DNA of 64,000 nucleotides. Origin: Parasponia andersonii (lineage: Eukaryota > Streptophyta > Magnoliopsida > Rosales > Cannabaceae). Below, one piece after another: positions 11,500 through 22,315 of this stretch (its first letter is position 1; the number at the start of each line of letters is the position of its first letter). The translations under genes were made by a program, and so were the position numbers. The stretch spans positions 508,124-572,123 of the forward strand of contig JXTB01000094.1 of the NCBI GenBank assembly GCA_002914805.1. The letters are read 5' to 3'. The notes below the pieces were generated by a model that had not been told where the DNA came from, searched no databases, and saw only the letters and a program-made list of their open reading frames with translations.

Positions 11500-12879
11500 A
11501 ATTGAAAAAAAAAATAAAAAATAACAACTGATATAAAAAACTAACTAAATTGAGTACCACAAAAAATGGTACATAATCTCCCTTATTTCTAGCATTAACC
11601 AATTGAGTAACTAAACCACCAATTATAAATTAACACTTATTTCAAATTATTCTTATATTTTTAAGTACTACCAAATTCAGAACTTAATTTATTCTTAAAT
11701 AGTCTCATTTGTTACAAAAAATTTGTCAATCAATCAAATATAACATATGACAAAATAATATCAACACAAATAATAAACTCAACCAATTACACACAATTAT
11801 AATATCATCATATCACCACAACATATAATTTCCTATATGATATCATATCTTATCTAGTTTAAATTTTCGAAAATAATAAGATAAAACTAATGTGAAAGTG
11901 ACATGCATAAGTCAATAAAAGAAAAAAATTTGAGAAAACATACCTTGATTAGTTTGCTCAGTTTGCTAATTCACAAGTAATCTCATTACTCTAACTTCTA
12001 CTAAAACCTATACGTAAATTAAAATGATAAATAAAATTAAACATCTATAATCCACAATACATTAAATTAAACATTGAATGTATAAATTTCTAAAAAACTA
12101 CACAATATTCAATTAAAATTGAATAAATTTGGATTAATTGACACTAAGGATGGAAATTAAAAAGCATAACCTAATATATGATTTCTAGTAAATAAACATG
12201 AAATTAGTATAAATTCATATAACACACCTTCAATTTGAAACTTTTTACAACTAAATGAACTCACATTTCACCTAAAATAAATAAATAAAATAGCAACAAA
12301 ATAATAACAAATTCGGATTAATTCACTTAAATAGCAAAACATACCCAAAAATAAGATTTCTACTAAATAAATAGTTTAACTCGGCATTATAAGAGTAAAG
12401 ATTATCAATGCATGCTCAAGATATTTACATTTGATAAATTAGTGTTTCAAATGTAAACTCTTTCAAATATAACATTAAACATGAAATTTCTACAAAATAA
12501 TTGGTCAAAATCATGGTTAAGACAATGGGTAATCTAATTTTAGTGATAAAAACGAGTTTAAAAGATTAAACATACCTTGTTTGCCAGAAAAAATGGTGAA
12601 AATGGTGGAGGGGGGAGACTTGGCCGCGGCTGGAAGTGAAGAAGGAAAAGGGTGAGTGGCTGCTGGCCTCGTTATTTTTGGTCCTTTATATAGGGCCCCT
12701 ACCTCGGCTTCATATGGATGCCGAGAAAAGTATATCACGGCGTCTTATAGGCACCGTGAAAGTTAAATACCACGACATTTTTTAGGCGCCGTGGTATTGC
12801 CCCATTTATCATGGCGCTAATTAATCAATTATCATGGTACTTCCGTACACACGCCGTGATAGTTACATTTTTAATAGTA
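11500..12879. other. CACTA 5' region and right terminus
   Basis: This is AT-rich leader sequence (11500-12580) without a convincing gene, then a GC-richer segment (12590-12720) and subterminal repeats ACGGCGTC, GGCGCCGTG and CGCCGTGATAG (12735-12860). The degenerate terminus ends in TAGTA at 12879. The GC-richer segment lies where the element's promoter and first exon of the minus-strand transposase would be expected. Confidence 0.55.
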
Positions 12880-13112
12880 TTTTCAACATTATTTTGACAT
12901 GAATTCCCTTATCTTTAGTTTTCGATCATACTTAGTATTTTTGTTTTGTAAATCAATTTCTAGTTGAACTTTGTTTTATTAGTGTCATGGGTGCTAGTCA
13001 TACAATTCCCTGGGACAAATTAGGCACATTTGCTACCTTCTCATCAAATTCTAATGTGGTACATTTTAGCTCAGGAGCAGCATCGCCTTTCTGAGCACTT
13101 AAATTCTTTCCT

Positions 13113-14454
13113 ATGATCAATAGCCTTTCTGAGCACTTAAATTCTTTTAAGTTGGTGGACCTTGAAGCTCAGCTTGAGGAGTCAATTCAGCTTTCGAATT
13201 TAAACTATCTTGAAGGTCAAGCTACTCGATCATCTCATATTATGGGTATGACTGAATCATCTAATAGTTCTGAGTCATCATCTTCTTCTTCCTCGGTGGG
13301 TTGTGAGCACCAAGGCTGGGGTAAAAAATCAGATGCTGGACCAAGTCGAAAATTGCCAAAAGTGAGACAAACTCGAGCTGTTCCAAATGGAAAGCGTGGT
13401 TGTGGTCATGATCGTGGTTATGCTCAAGATGAAATTGAAGGTGAAGCTGGTTGAGCGACTATTGCTCTTGTTCAACCTTTCCAAATAGACGGAATAACTT
13501 CGAAAGTGACAGAGGTGCATATTCAGTCACTTAGGGATACTTATAATATACCAGACTCTATCCACATGCGTCCTCCTACCGACGAAGAATTATCGAGTAA
13601 ATCTCCACCAGGGCATGTCACATTATTTGTAGACTTCTTCCATAGTGGCTTGTGTTTTCCACTCTATCCTTTTATCAAGAAGGCTCTTACTGACTTTAAC
13701 TTAGCACCAGGCCAATTGAATCCAAATTCATACAAACATTTGATCAAGTAACGGGTATTGCATCGTACATAGTAATTTTCTAACATTTCTTTGGAGAAAT
13801 TCAAAGCTCGATACACTCAAGAGATCTCCAAAGATGCTTGATTTTTACTATCTCGTCTCTGGATAGAGCATCCACTATTAGCCAATTAGACTTGAGTAAA
13901 GGCTGGAAGAATCAATGGTTTGTCACCTCAGGAGAAATCGAGGGTTTAACTAGTCGTTCTTCTTTTGATTCTCTTCAAATCCCAACGGATTTTAGACACT
14001 CCACCTATTGGATCTCATCTTTGGATTCTTTGAGCAATGTTGCTTACGAGCATATCACTCGTATTAGAGATCTTAAGAATATATCAAAATATGTAAAGTA
14101 TCTCTTGCAACCTAGTAGGTTAGTGTCTATTCAAGAACTGTATAGAGTTTAAAGCACACGTTGCTACAAATCTTAACCCATCTAAAATTATGGCACTTGA
14201 GATTGAGCATGAGTCCAATAGTAACATTAGGCAAACGAATGGAATTGAGGTTGTTGATGACGTTGAGTTTGGGGATGAGCCTTTTAGGTTGAGTATTCCT
14301 CCTCGTGCTTCTACAAATTCTTTTCCTTTAGCTGTTAATATCTCGTCTCCAACTTTTACAGGTTTAGAGTGTTTCAATAGAGTTCAATTATAGAGAGTTC
14401 CTCCTTAGGTGATACAAAGGGCTTGGATTTTATTGCTATAATATCTTATACGCA

Positions 14455-14492
<38 letters not shown>

Positions 14493-15565
14493 CATATATA
14501 TAGATATATGTTTTTCTAGAAGAAATTATTTTAACTAAATCTTCTTTATTGTGCAGATATGGCTCCAGATAGGTCGAGAAAGCTTCCTTTCGACCCTAGG
14601 AGGTTTAAGGTGAATCTTCCTTGAGGAAGACATGGTTCCTACTCAAGAAAGGAGAAATAATTATTCTCGAGAAGCAGGTGAGACAAATCGCGAGTCAACA
14701 AACGTTGTTTCAACTAGGACTCCTCCCCCACTTATTACTTCCCTACATGATTCCTAGAAACGTAAACAACTTCAGGATAAAGAAAAGGGAGTATCTAGCT
14801 ATGATCGTGATGTTGGGCATATTGATAAGGCAACTAACCTAAAATATTATGCTCCAGTAGTTGATCGTTTTTGTCATTATGTGTTAGAAGGGTCTTATGT
14901 GAGACGATCTAGCTTGTCAATTTCTAACTTAATAGTAAATGCTTACAACAAAATTTTTGAAGTAAGTTTTAGTAGAATATATCCTTCCATACTCTTTTGT
15001 TTTCCCAATAAGCTTATTCTCATTTGTGCATTTCAGCTTTTCCAATTCTTCTTTTGATAGATTTCTGCTAACCTGGATTGGGCCCTTTGCCACTCCTTAG
15101 AAATGAAAAAAGGGAACGAACACTTGCATATTATTGAACGCTCTTTCAATAATAAGTTGAGTGCGACTGATGCTAAGTTCAATGAAGCAATTGGAAAGCT
15201 TAAGAAGAACAAAGCTCTCTTGCAAGAAAAAGAGAGAGTTATCTATCCTTAAATATCACTATGAGATATCAGCTCATGAAGTGGAAAGACTTAAAACTTC
15301 TCCTGCTAAAGAGATTGAAGATGCTTATCAATTCGTTGTTAATGAAACCATAGAGGCTTGGTTTCAAGAGTCCAGTACCTCGGAGCTTTATAAGCAAGTA
15401 GTCATTCATGGTCCTTGTAGCTTCAAAGATGAAGTAAAGTCGCATTATCCAGAGATTGGCTTATCCATGTATGATCTTGAGGAAGACTCAGCATCTATTG
15501 TAGGGACACCAAGATTTTCTATTGCAGCTCTCCATGATAATGAGGTTGGGCTTCAACAAGATTAA
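13113..15565 (+). pseudogene. Antisense ORF region of the Tat-like element (Transposase_28 / plant-mobile type), fossil
   Basis: This is on the plus strand, opposite to pol. It has a Ser-rich N-terminal part with basic GR/KR stretches (13230-13440), then the typical block with YNIPDSIHMRPPTDEEL, FPLYPFIKKAL and APGQLNPN (13550-13730). Next come the DLSKGWKNQWFVTSGE block (13890-13940) and a charged, coiled-coil-like C-terminal part (15160-15300) ending in a YPEIGLSMYDLEED block. Plant Tat elements carry such antisense frames; their product has no proven function. The fossil is broken and contains a CA microsatellite. Confidence 0.65.
14452..14488. repeat. (CA)n microsatellite
   Basis: A run of CA dinucleotides, interrupted once, followed by TA-rich sequence. 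Confidence 0.9.
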
Positions 15566-15710
15566 GCAGCAATTGACGGGGTGACTACCGAGCAAGGTAA
15601 TATGAGAGTCGAGGTCATTCCAGGTGGTCCAACTATGGATGTGGCAGGGACATTTCAGGAAGAATAAGATGACGGTGATCGTCTCAAATGATAGAGCCAA
15701 TTTTATTTGT

Positions 15711-15957
15711 CCTTTATTTCTTAGTATTTTGTTATTCTTCCTCAATATCACTTTCCATTGGATGTTTAATTTACCCCTACGTAGGCTTCATACATTTATT
15801 TTATTTCCAGCTAGATTGAACTCATTTTGTTGCTTATTTCTTAGTGTTTTGTTATTCTTCATCAATATCACTTTCCATTGGATGTTTAATTTATCCCTAT
15901 GTAGGCTTCATATATTTATTCTATTTCCAGCTAGATTGAACTCATTTTGTTGCTTTT
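15711..15957. repeat. Tandem duplication, period 120 bp
   Basis: TTTCTTAGTATTTTGTTATTC at 15717 recurs (one change) at 15837. The sequence between, including CCATTGGATGTTTAATTTA and CCAGCTAGATTGAACTCA, is repeated almost exactly. It lies between the antisense frame and the integrase of the Gypsy fossil. Confidence 0.85.
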
Positions 15958-15959
15958 CT

Positions 15960-16740
15960 TTTGATGACTTCATACTTATGCTTTGAAGTAGATGACCAAA
16001 TTTTATCTCAAAATAAGTGTACGAATTTCCATAGTTACGTTGATTACTTTTAATTTGTACTTATATTTCTACTTTATGAGAGTGACTTTCTTTTTAAGCA
16101 TAATAGTTTAGGTTCTAAAATTAAACTTTGGGGTCCATCAAATGTTATCTTCCTTAGCATAGAATTTAAAATTTTCAAATAATTTTTTAGTCCAGAGATT
16201 GAATCCAAATGGATTATTGTTTGCGGGTGATTATCCAATAATCAACTACTAAGACCTATTCGAGAATGACGGTCTTGTGTATGTATTAGTGAGATGCACG
16301 TCTTGAAATGAGAATCTATTATTTACTACTTTACAGATCCAGAGATCGTCAGAGTTTATTTTTGACAATTAAGCTTAGTAATAGGAAAAAAGGAAAAAAA
16401 TGAACAAAATATATACAAGTAAAATATGTGAGGCTTCGGATATCTTATTATTTTCTTACCCCTTCATTTCCTTTTAAATCCTTAAAAAATTTTTGGAAGG
16501 AAATAGATAATAGTAGAAGTGCATAAATTGCTTTTATCAATGTAATTACTGGAGAGGAATACAACTTTCAGTGGAAATGTAAAAAAAAAAACTAAGTCTT
16601 CACTAATAGTATTTCTTCAGATGTTCAACATTCTAAGCATGCAGCAAGGGTCAACCGTCCATATTTTTGAGCTCGTAGATACCTAGATGAACATTTTTCA
16701 TCACCTTATATGGGCTCTTCCAGTTTGGATTTAATGCTTC
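15960..16740. other. Non-coding spacer of the Gypsy fossil
   Basis: This is AT-rich sequence between the antisense frame's end region and the integrase end. I see no gene or clear structure in it. Confidence 0.4.
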
Positions 16741-16749
16741 AACTCCTGG

Positions 16750-17742
16750 TTATTGGGTGTTAGGGAAAACTTTTCTCAATACAAAGTCATTCAGAACAAA
16801 CTTTCTTTCCTTTACACATGGGTTGTAGTACCTAGATACCACTTCTTTTTGGGCACTCAATCGTATTAGTGCGTCATCTTTCTTTTCCTCCAGAAGGTTG
16901 AGGTTGACCAAAAGCTCTTTTCTATTTTCAGCTTCTTTGTATGCTTCCACTCGATAACTAGGGAGACCAACCTCGGCTGGGATTAGAGCCTCAAAATCGA
17001 ATGTTAAAGAGTAAGGAGTTTCGCCTATCGTGGTTCAACTTGTTATTCTGTATGCCTAAAGCACTTTAGGGACCTCGTCTACCCATGCACCTTTAAGTCT
17101 CTCTAACTTCTTTATGGTGTTTTCCTTAATGGTTTTGTTTGTAGCTTCAACCTGGCCATTAACTTGGGGATGGCCTGGTATAGAGAATGATTTATGGATC
17201 CCCATTTTTTCACACATATCTTTTAGTTTCAGGTTGTCAAACTATTTGGCATTATCAGTGACTATGGAATGAGGGATACCAAAACGACAAATGATGTTTT
17301 TATATATGAAGTTGGTACATTTTGCCTCAATTATTTTTGCCATAGGTTCAGCCTTGACCCATTTGGTAAAACAATCTGTCATTACAATAGCAACTTTTTC
17401 CTGAGCTCAGGCAAAAGGGAGAGGCCCAATGATGTCAATTCCCCACTTAGCAAATGGCCATGGATTAATTATACTAGTTAAAGGCTTTGGTACTTGTTTT
17501 GAAGCTTTCGTACACCTTTGACATTTATTGAAATATTGGACGAAGTTATGACAAATTTTTTTCATAGTGGGCCAGTAATATCTTTGGCCTAGTGCTTTTA
17601 GAGTGAGTGTTCGACCGCCAGAATAATTGCCACACACTTTCTCGTGAATTTCATTCATTATATAATTAACTTCATCTAGGCGTAAGCATCTTAAATAGCG
17701 AAGTGAATATCCTTTTTTATGCAACCTACCATTTATGATCAA
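16750..17742 (-). pseudogene. Integrase part of the Tat-like pol (fossil)
   Basis: The zinc-binding H2C2 segment is visible at about 17650-17500 (HEKVCGNYSGGRT, then QRYYWPTMKK, then a CQRC pair). It is followed by the start of the core (KWGIDIIGPLPFA, about 17440-17405). Further core blocks and the C-terminal part run down to about 16750. The family joins element DNA to the host chromosome. Broken copy. Confidence 0.7.
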
Positions 17743-17949
17743 ATATCGATTTTCTTGGTACTTGATTCTTCTTGCCTCATTCTTGTTATTAGGAAATTCT
17801 CCTATTGCGAAGAAATTCTTAATAGGATTGATCTAAGAAATTTGTTGTTCATCAGCACATGAGACAACTTCAGGAGTTGTAATACTTGGCATAGCCAAAT
17901 ATTCTATAGGCACCTGGCCTAACATATCATTTCCAAGCCTAGATGCAAT

Positions 17950-19181
17950 CCTAGCTAAGCCATCCGCATCAGAGATTTCTACCCTTGGAATTTGTGATAC
18001 CTTATACTATTTCAAGTTTCTAAGCATTTCTTTCACCTTGACTAGGTATGTTGTCATGTTTTCTTCTTTCGCTTGGAACTTTTCTAAGACTTGGTTAACC
18101 ATCAGCTAGGAGTCACTGAAAATATATAGGTGTTTGACATTTAGTTCTTTCGCCAACCTAAGGCTTGCTAACAATGCCTCATATCCCACCTCATCATTTG
18201 TGGCATTGAAACCAAACTTTAAGGCGTAGCTTATTTTATCTCTATCAACATTTTTTAAGACAAGTCCGGCTCCACTCTTGCTAGAATCGGTTACTCCATC
18301 AACATGAAATTGCTAGACAGGAGTGGGATCAATTGGCTCATAAGGGATGATAAGATCAATCATGGTTGATGCACTTGCCAAGTTGGGTTCGACTATCACC
18401 TTGGTTAGGTAAGTAAATTCGGCCATAAAATCTGCCAAAGCTTGGCCTTTCATTACCACTTGTGGCATAAAGTTGATTTTAAATTCATCAAGTTCGATGG
18501 CCCACTTTGTGAGTCATCTGGAGACATTATGCTTTTGGAGCCCTTGTCTTAATGGGTGATTGGTCGGGACAAAGATTGTATGTGCTTGAAAATAAAGTCG
18601 TAAACTTTCTTGATGTAGTAATTAAAGCGAAGGCTAATTTTTCAATTTCAGGGTAGTGACTCTCAACACCCTGGAATGCTTTGCTCACATAATAAATAGG
18701 AGATTAGATCTTTTCTTCTTCTCTTACGAGGACAGCACTGACTGCATGTGCATATACAGATTAGTATAGCATTAAGTCTTCTCCCAATTTTGGCTTCGAT
18801 AACTTAGGCATAGATCCTAAATATTCTTTAATCCTTTGAAATGGACATTCGCATTCATCTATCCATATAAGATTATTTCCATTCCTTAATGCTTGAAAGA
18901 ATGAAAGATATTTATCAGTTGAGTAGGCTACAAATCGACTTAAAACTGCAACCATGCCTGCCAATTTTTGAATTTCTTTTATAGTCTGAGGCGATTTCAA
19001 ATCGAGAATTTCTTGTACTTTGGTTGGTTTTGCTTCAATTCCATGATGGTTAACGATGAATCCCAAAAAATTTCCTGAGCCAACCCCGAATGCGCACTTC
19101 ACTGCTTTAAGCCTCATCTTGTAGTTTCGCAAAATTTTGAAGGTTTCCCTTAAATTTTCTATGTGGTCATCTTTTTTTAAG
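17950..19181 (-). pseudogene. Reverse transcriptase C-terminal part and RNase H of Tat-like pol (fossil)
   Basis: 19181-18761 encodes RT thumb/connection residues (HIENLRETFKILRNYKMRL, KCAFGVGSGNFLGFIVN, EIQKLAGMVAVLSRF). RNase H-like sequence follows to about 17950. The segment joins the RT active-site part at 20720-21193 once the solo LTR (19187-20711) and its target duplicate are ignored. Broken copy. Confidence 0.7.
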
Positions 19182-19186
19182 CTTTT

Positions 19187-20711
19187 TGTTAAGTCATACT
19201 TTGTATTATCAATCATACACTCTTATTTTGAAATTTAAAAACATATGATTAAGAACTAGTAATCTATTTGAGTGTGTAGCAAGTTAAATTGAAAGAATCA
19301 TAAGACATTCAAGATGGATTATGGAAAAGAACTTGAAGACAAAGATCAAGTTAACAAGACCTAGACTAGCAAAGGTTAAATACTTAGTTCTTATACTTGA
19401 ATATTTGTNTTTTTTTTTTAAAAAGTGGGGCTTAACTAATGACCACCACTTACTTCAAATTTAAAGGAAAATAACACACACACTCTACTAAGGTTTGAAC
19501 CCCTGACTCCCCCAAACTCACACACACATCCCTCAAGCCTTGGACTAACTAAGCTAGGCTCAGTTGACATATTTGTCTACACATTATATGATCTTTAATG
19601 GCTCAAAGTTTTCTTAATATTGGAAATTTTCAAAGCAAAACTGTCAGATCTATTTATTTTCAATTAAAATATAAAATTTATTTTATACAAAATTTTAAAT
19701 TGATTTATGAATTCTTATAGTCTCTATATTACCTATTAAATCAATTTATAAAGTCACTTTTTAGAAACAATTGAAAAAGTCTTGAAATAAAATTGAAAAT
19801 ATACTCTCAGGTAGAATCGGCAAACTGATAATAAAAATCGGTCTACTGATTTCTCTGTTTTCTGTTTTTAACGAATTTTTAAAATCTAACTGTTAGAACG
19901 TTACTTTCAACGACTAGTATTTTTAGTCTACCGAAAGTGAATTTTTGGTCAGACGAAAAGGACAGATTATTTGTCAAACGGTTATAAACGGCTAGTTTTC
20001 ATTATAGTCTTTAAATAAAAACCTTTTTAACACTTGAAACAACTTTTTAAACATTCTTACATTGCTTTATACATATTTTCAAGTTGTTTACATCATCTTT
20101 TGTGAATCAAACTTTAAAATTCACTTTTTCATAAAAGTCAATTAAGTCAAACTAGATCATACCTCATGTTTTCACTTATTCTCTCTAGGATTACCTTGTA
20201 TCAATATTTTTTATTAGAGATACTCTAGTTGAGTGCATCGACAAACAAAAATCAAATTGTATTTGTCAGGTGAGATTGACATTGGATTCATAAACAACCT
20301 GATTTAGGTGAGATTGGCACTGAAGTCTAAACAATCTATGTTAGGCGTGACAGAGCTGAATTCAAAGCTATTGTAAAGGTGAGAGTATGCCTAAGAAGAA
20401 AACACTTGTTGCGTAAAAGAGACAGTCAAGCCCATTCTCTTGATTGATAATAGATAACTTAAAACGGGTTACCAAGAGTTAGGGACGTAGACAAACCGTC
20501 ATGTTTGTTGAACCTCATAAAAAAAGTGTTTGTATTTCTCTATCTCTATCTCCTTAAATGTATTTATCTTGACTTTATGTATGCAATTTGTTTATTTTTC
20601 CTTGTTGTAGTTGTTACTTGCTAAATCAACTTGTCTTCCAATAAAGGTTCGAAAAAATTTTTAAAACCCAATTCACCCCTACCTTTTGGGTTAGCTAACC
20701 TTGGACTTACA
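19187..20711 (+). mobile_element. Solo LTR (1.5 kb) inserted in the Gypsy reverse transcriptase
   Basis: It begins TGTTAAGTC (19187) and ends GGACTTACA (20711), so it has TG...CA ends that form a short inverted repeat. The 5-bp target duplicate CTTTT flanks it on both sides (19182-19186 and 20712-20716). Near the right end an AACCCAATTCACCCC...GGGTT segment resembles LTR ends of SIRE/Copia-type elements, so Copia is likely but not certain. No internal coding part is present. Orientation is not settled; plus is given because the SIRE-like end lies on the right. Confidence 0.75.
19409..19568 (-). mobile_element. tRNA-derived SINE inside the solo LTR
   Basis: Read on the minus strand, the element starts near 19568. 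It has an A-box-like TAGCTTAGTTAGTCC, then a B-box GGTTCAAACC about 50 bases later, and ends in an A tail (T run at 19410-19420). Target duplicates ATATTTGT flank it at 19401-19408 and 19569-19576. One N at 19409 lies at the tail, where homopolymers are hard to sequence. These are the marks of an RNA polymerase III SINE moved by LINE machinery. Confidence 0.85.
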
Positions 20712-20719
20712 CTTTTGAC

Positions 20720-21193
20720 CAACATATCATCTACATACACTTCCATAGTCTTCTTTATGTACTTTGTAAACATTGTGTTTACTAATCACTGATAGGTAGC
20801 TCCAAGATTCTTGAGTCAAAAAGGCATCACAATGTAGTAATACAAGCCTTTGTCAAGTATGAAGGTAATTTTATCTTGGTCAGTAAGGTACATTTAGATT
20901 TGATTATACCTTGAGTAGGAATCCATGAAGCTTAAAAGTACATGCCCAACTGTTGCATTTACAAGTTGATCAATCCAGGGTAATGGAAAGGATTCTTTAG
21001 GACATGACTTGTTAAGGTCCATGAAGTCTATGCATACTTTCCATTTCCTATTTGCTTTTTTTATGAGCACAACATTGGCTAACCACTCTGAGTAGCATGC
21101 TTCTCTGATGAATTGTGCCTTTAACAACTTTTTAATTTCTTTATTAATTGCCTTATGTCTTTTTGGATTGAACTTCTTTCCTTTTTGTATCAC
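20720..21193 (-). pseudogene. Reverse transcriptase active-site part of Tat-like pol (fossil)
   Basis: Blocks in order: NPKRHKAINKEIKKLLKAQF, EWLANVVLIKKANRKWKVCI, DFMDLNKSCPKESFPLPWID, and the YVDDML catalytic box near 20730-20745. These are typical plant Gypsy RT blocks. The rest of RT lies beyond the solo LTR. Broken copy. Confidence 0.8.
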
Positions 21194-21367
21194 TGGTTTA
21201 TGGAATGAGTCTATCTTAAGTCAGTGGACTATTATCTTAGGGTCAATCCCTGGCATGTCCTCATGAGACCATGCGAAAACATCTTTATATTCCTTCAAGA
21301 ATTTCACAAGAAAAGCCTAAAGGTCTGATGGCAATTTAGATCCTATTTGGACCATTCGATCAGGGTG

Positions 21368-21879
21368 TTAGTCATCTATCGAAATAGATTCCAAATCCTC
21401 AAAGGGTGTTCCTCTTTTTTCTTGATGGTCTTCCCTTGGATTAAGGACGCCAAAATGCTTGACAAGTTCTGGTGGAAATGGCTTAATCTGGTCTACTTGA
21501 TATATGGTAGAGGCTATCTCGAATTTCTGACTAGCTTTAGTTCCATCGCATAATATTTTCTTGCTGAAGTCTGAGCTTCCTTGACAATCCCAACCTTGAT
21601 TCCTACTAGAAATTTCATCATCAAATAATAGATGGATACTATAGCACGAATTGCATTTAAGGTTGGTCGACCTATAATCGCATTGTATGCCGACCTTTGG
21701 TCTATAACTAGAAAATCTACCATGTGTGTTATTTGGCTTGGCTCTTCTCCGAAAGTCACTGGGAGGTTGATCACTCTTTTTGCTTGGACACACTCGCCAA
21801 CGAAACTATAAAGTGGGGTATTGGTGAGTTGCAAGGTAGCATTTCCAAGATTCATCCTTTCATAAGCTGATGCAAACAA
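21368..21879 (-). pseudogene. Aspartic protease part of Tat-like pol (fossil)
   Basis: It shows the plant Gypsy protease blocks MFASAYERMNLG, HMVDFLVIDQRSAYNAIIGR and PTLNAIRAIVSIYYLMMKF, with the usual spacing before RT. The family cuts the polyprotein. The fossil is broken, and no gag is visible upstream. Confidence 0.75.
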
Positions 21880-21929
21880 AATAGTGGCTGAACTCTCGGT
21901 GGGAAAGCGGAGTTTTTATAAAGGTGTGC

Positions 21930-22315
21930 TAGTCCCCATGACACGAGATGGTCGACACTTGTCCTCGTAGATTAGCGTCACATATGGACACATTAGGCAA
22001 TCACCCGAGATGACTGACGACTGTCCTTATAGATTGGCATTACATGTAGACATGTTAGGCATTCACCTGAAAATGATGGTGCATATGACGTACCCTGTGT
22101 ATGTGAGTGTTCGTTGACATAGATTATTTGTGCTCTGCTTAGGAGTGTATGGAGATACTGAGCAGACCTGAATTATTTTCTTGTGTTTGAGCTAGGCTCA
22201 GTAACACCCGGAGGTGCCAAGCTGGTCATAATAATTTACTTGTAATTAAGGTCAGCTTAAGAACATTCGGAGATGCCGAGCCGAGCTAATCGTAATAGCT
22301 TTCTTATAGTAGATT
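21930..22315. repeat. Degenerate tandem repeats upstream of the protease
   Basis: Two related units occur: GTCCTYRTAGATTRGCRTYACA with ACATTAGGCAATCACC / ATGTTAGGCATTCACC (about 21958-22070, period about 63), and GAGCTAGGCTCAGTAACACCCGGAGGTGCC-like units (about 22140-22300, period about 60). They resemble LTR/UTR-type repeats and probably mark the degraded 5' edge of the element. Confidence 0.5.

Larger units (their letters stand above)
4649..12879 (-). mobile_element. CACTA (En/Spm) DNA transposon, 8.2 kb, decayed
   Basis: The left end begins CACTACAACAAAAAAAG at 4649. The right end finishes with a degenerate TAGTA at 12879. A 3-bp TTT lies on both sides (4646-4648 and 12880-12882), as expected for CACTA insertion. 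Subterminal regions hold repeated GGCGCCGTG/CAAGGC-type motifs in both orientations (4670-4830 and 12725-12860). Genes read on the minus strand: a TNP2-type transposase (11499-8439), DUF4216 sequence (8109-about 7500), then a Transposase_24-type gene ending in a Ulp1 protease domain (about 7286-5100). The protein frames are interrupted, so the copy is probably not autonomous. It is inserted in the 3' region of the minus-strand Gypsy fossil. Confidence 0.85.
12883..21900 (-). mobile_element. Tat-like Gypsy LTR retrotransposon, minus strand, fossil, internal part
   Basis: Read on the minus strand, the parts run: aspartic protease (about 21879-21514), reverse transcriptase (21193-about 20720, continuing 19181-18761 beyond an inserted solo LTR), RNase H (about 18560-17950), integrase (17742-about 16750). 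An antisense reading frame on the plus strand follows (13113-15565). The parts left of the CACTA insertion (to about 2870 or beyond) probably belong to the same element. No gag is seen and no LTR pair could be matched. Many breaks are evident and it is clearly an old, inactive copy. The Tat lineage is inferred from the protease/RT blocks, the antisense frame and the tandem repeats. Confidence 0.75.

Noticed and set aside
19500-19565. A- and B-box sequences suggesting a tRNA gene
   Set aside because: There is no cloverleaf of the right length. The A tail and target duplicates show a SINE. The same holds for 49738-49850.
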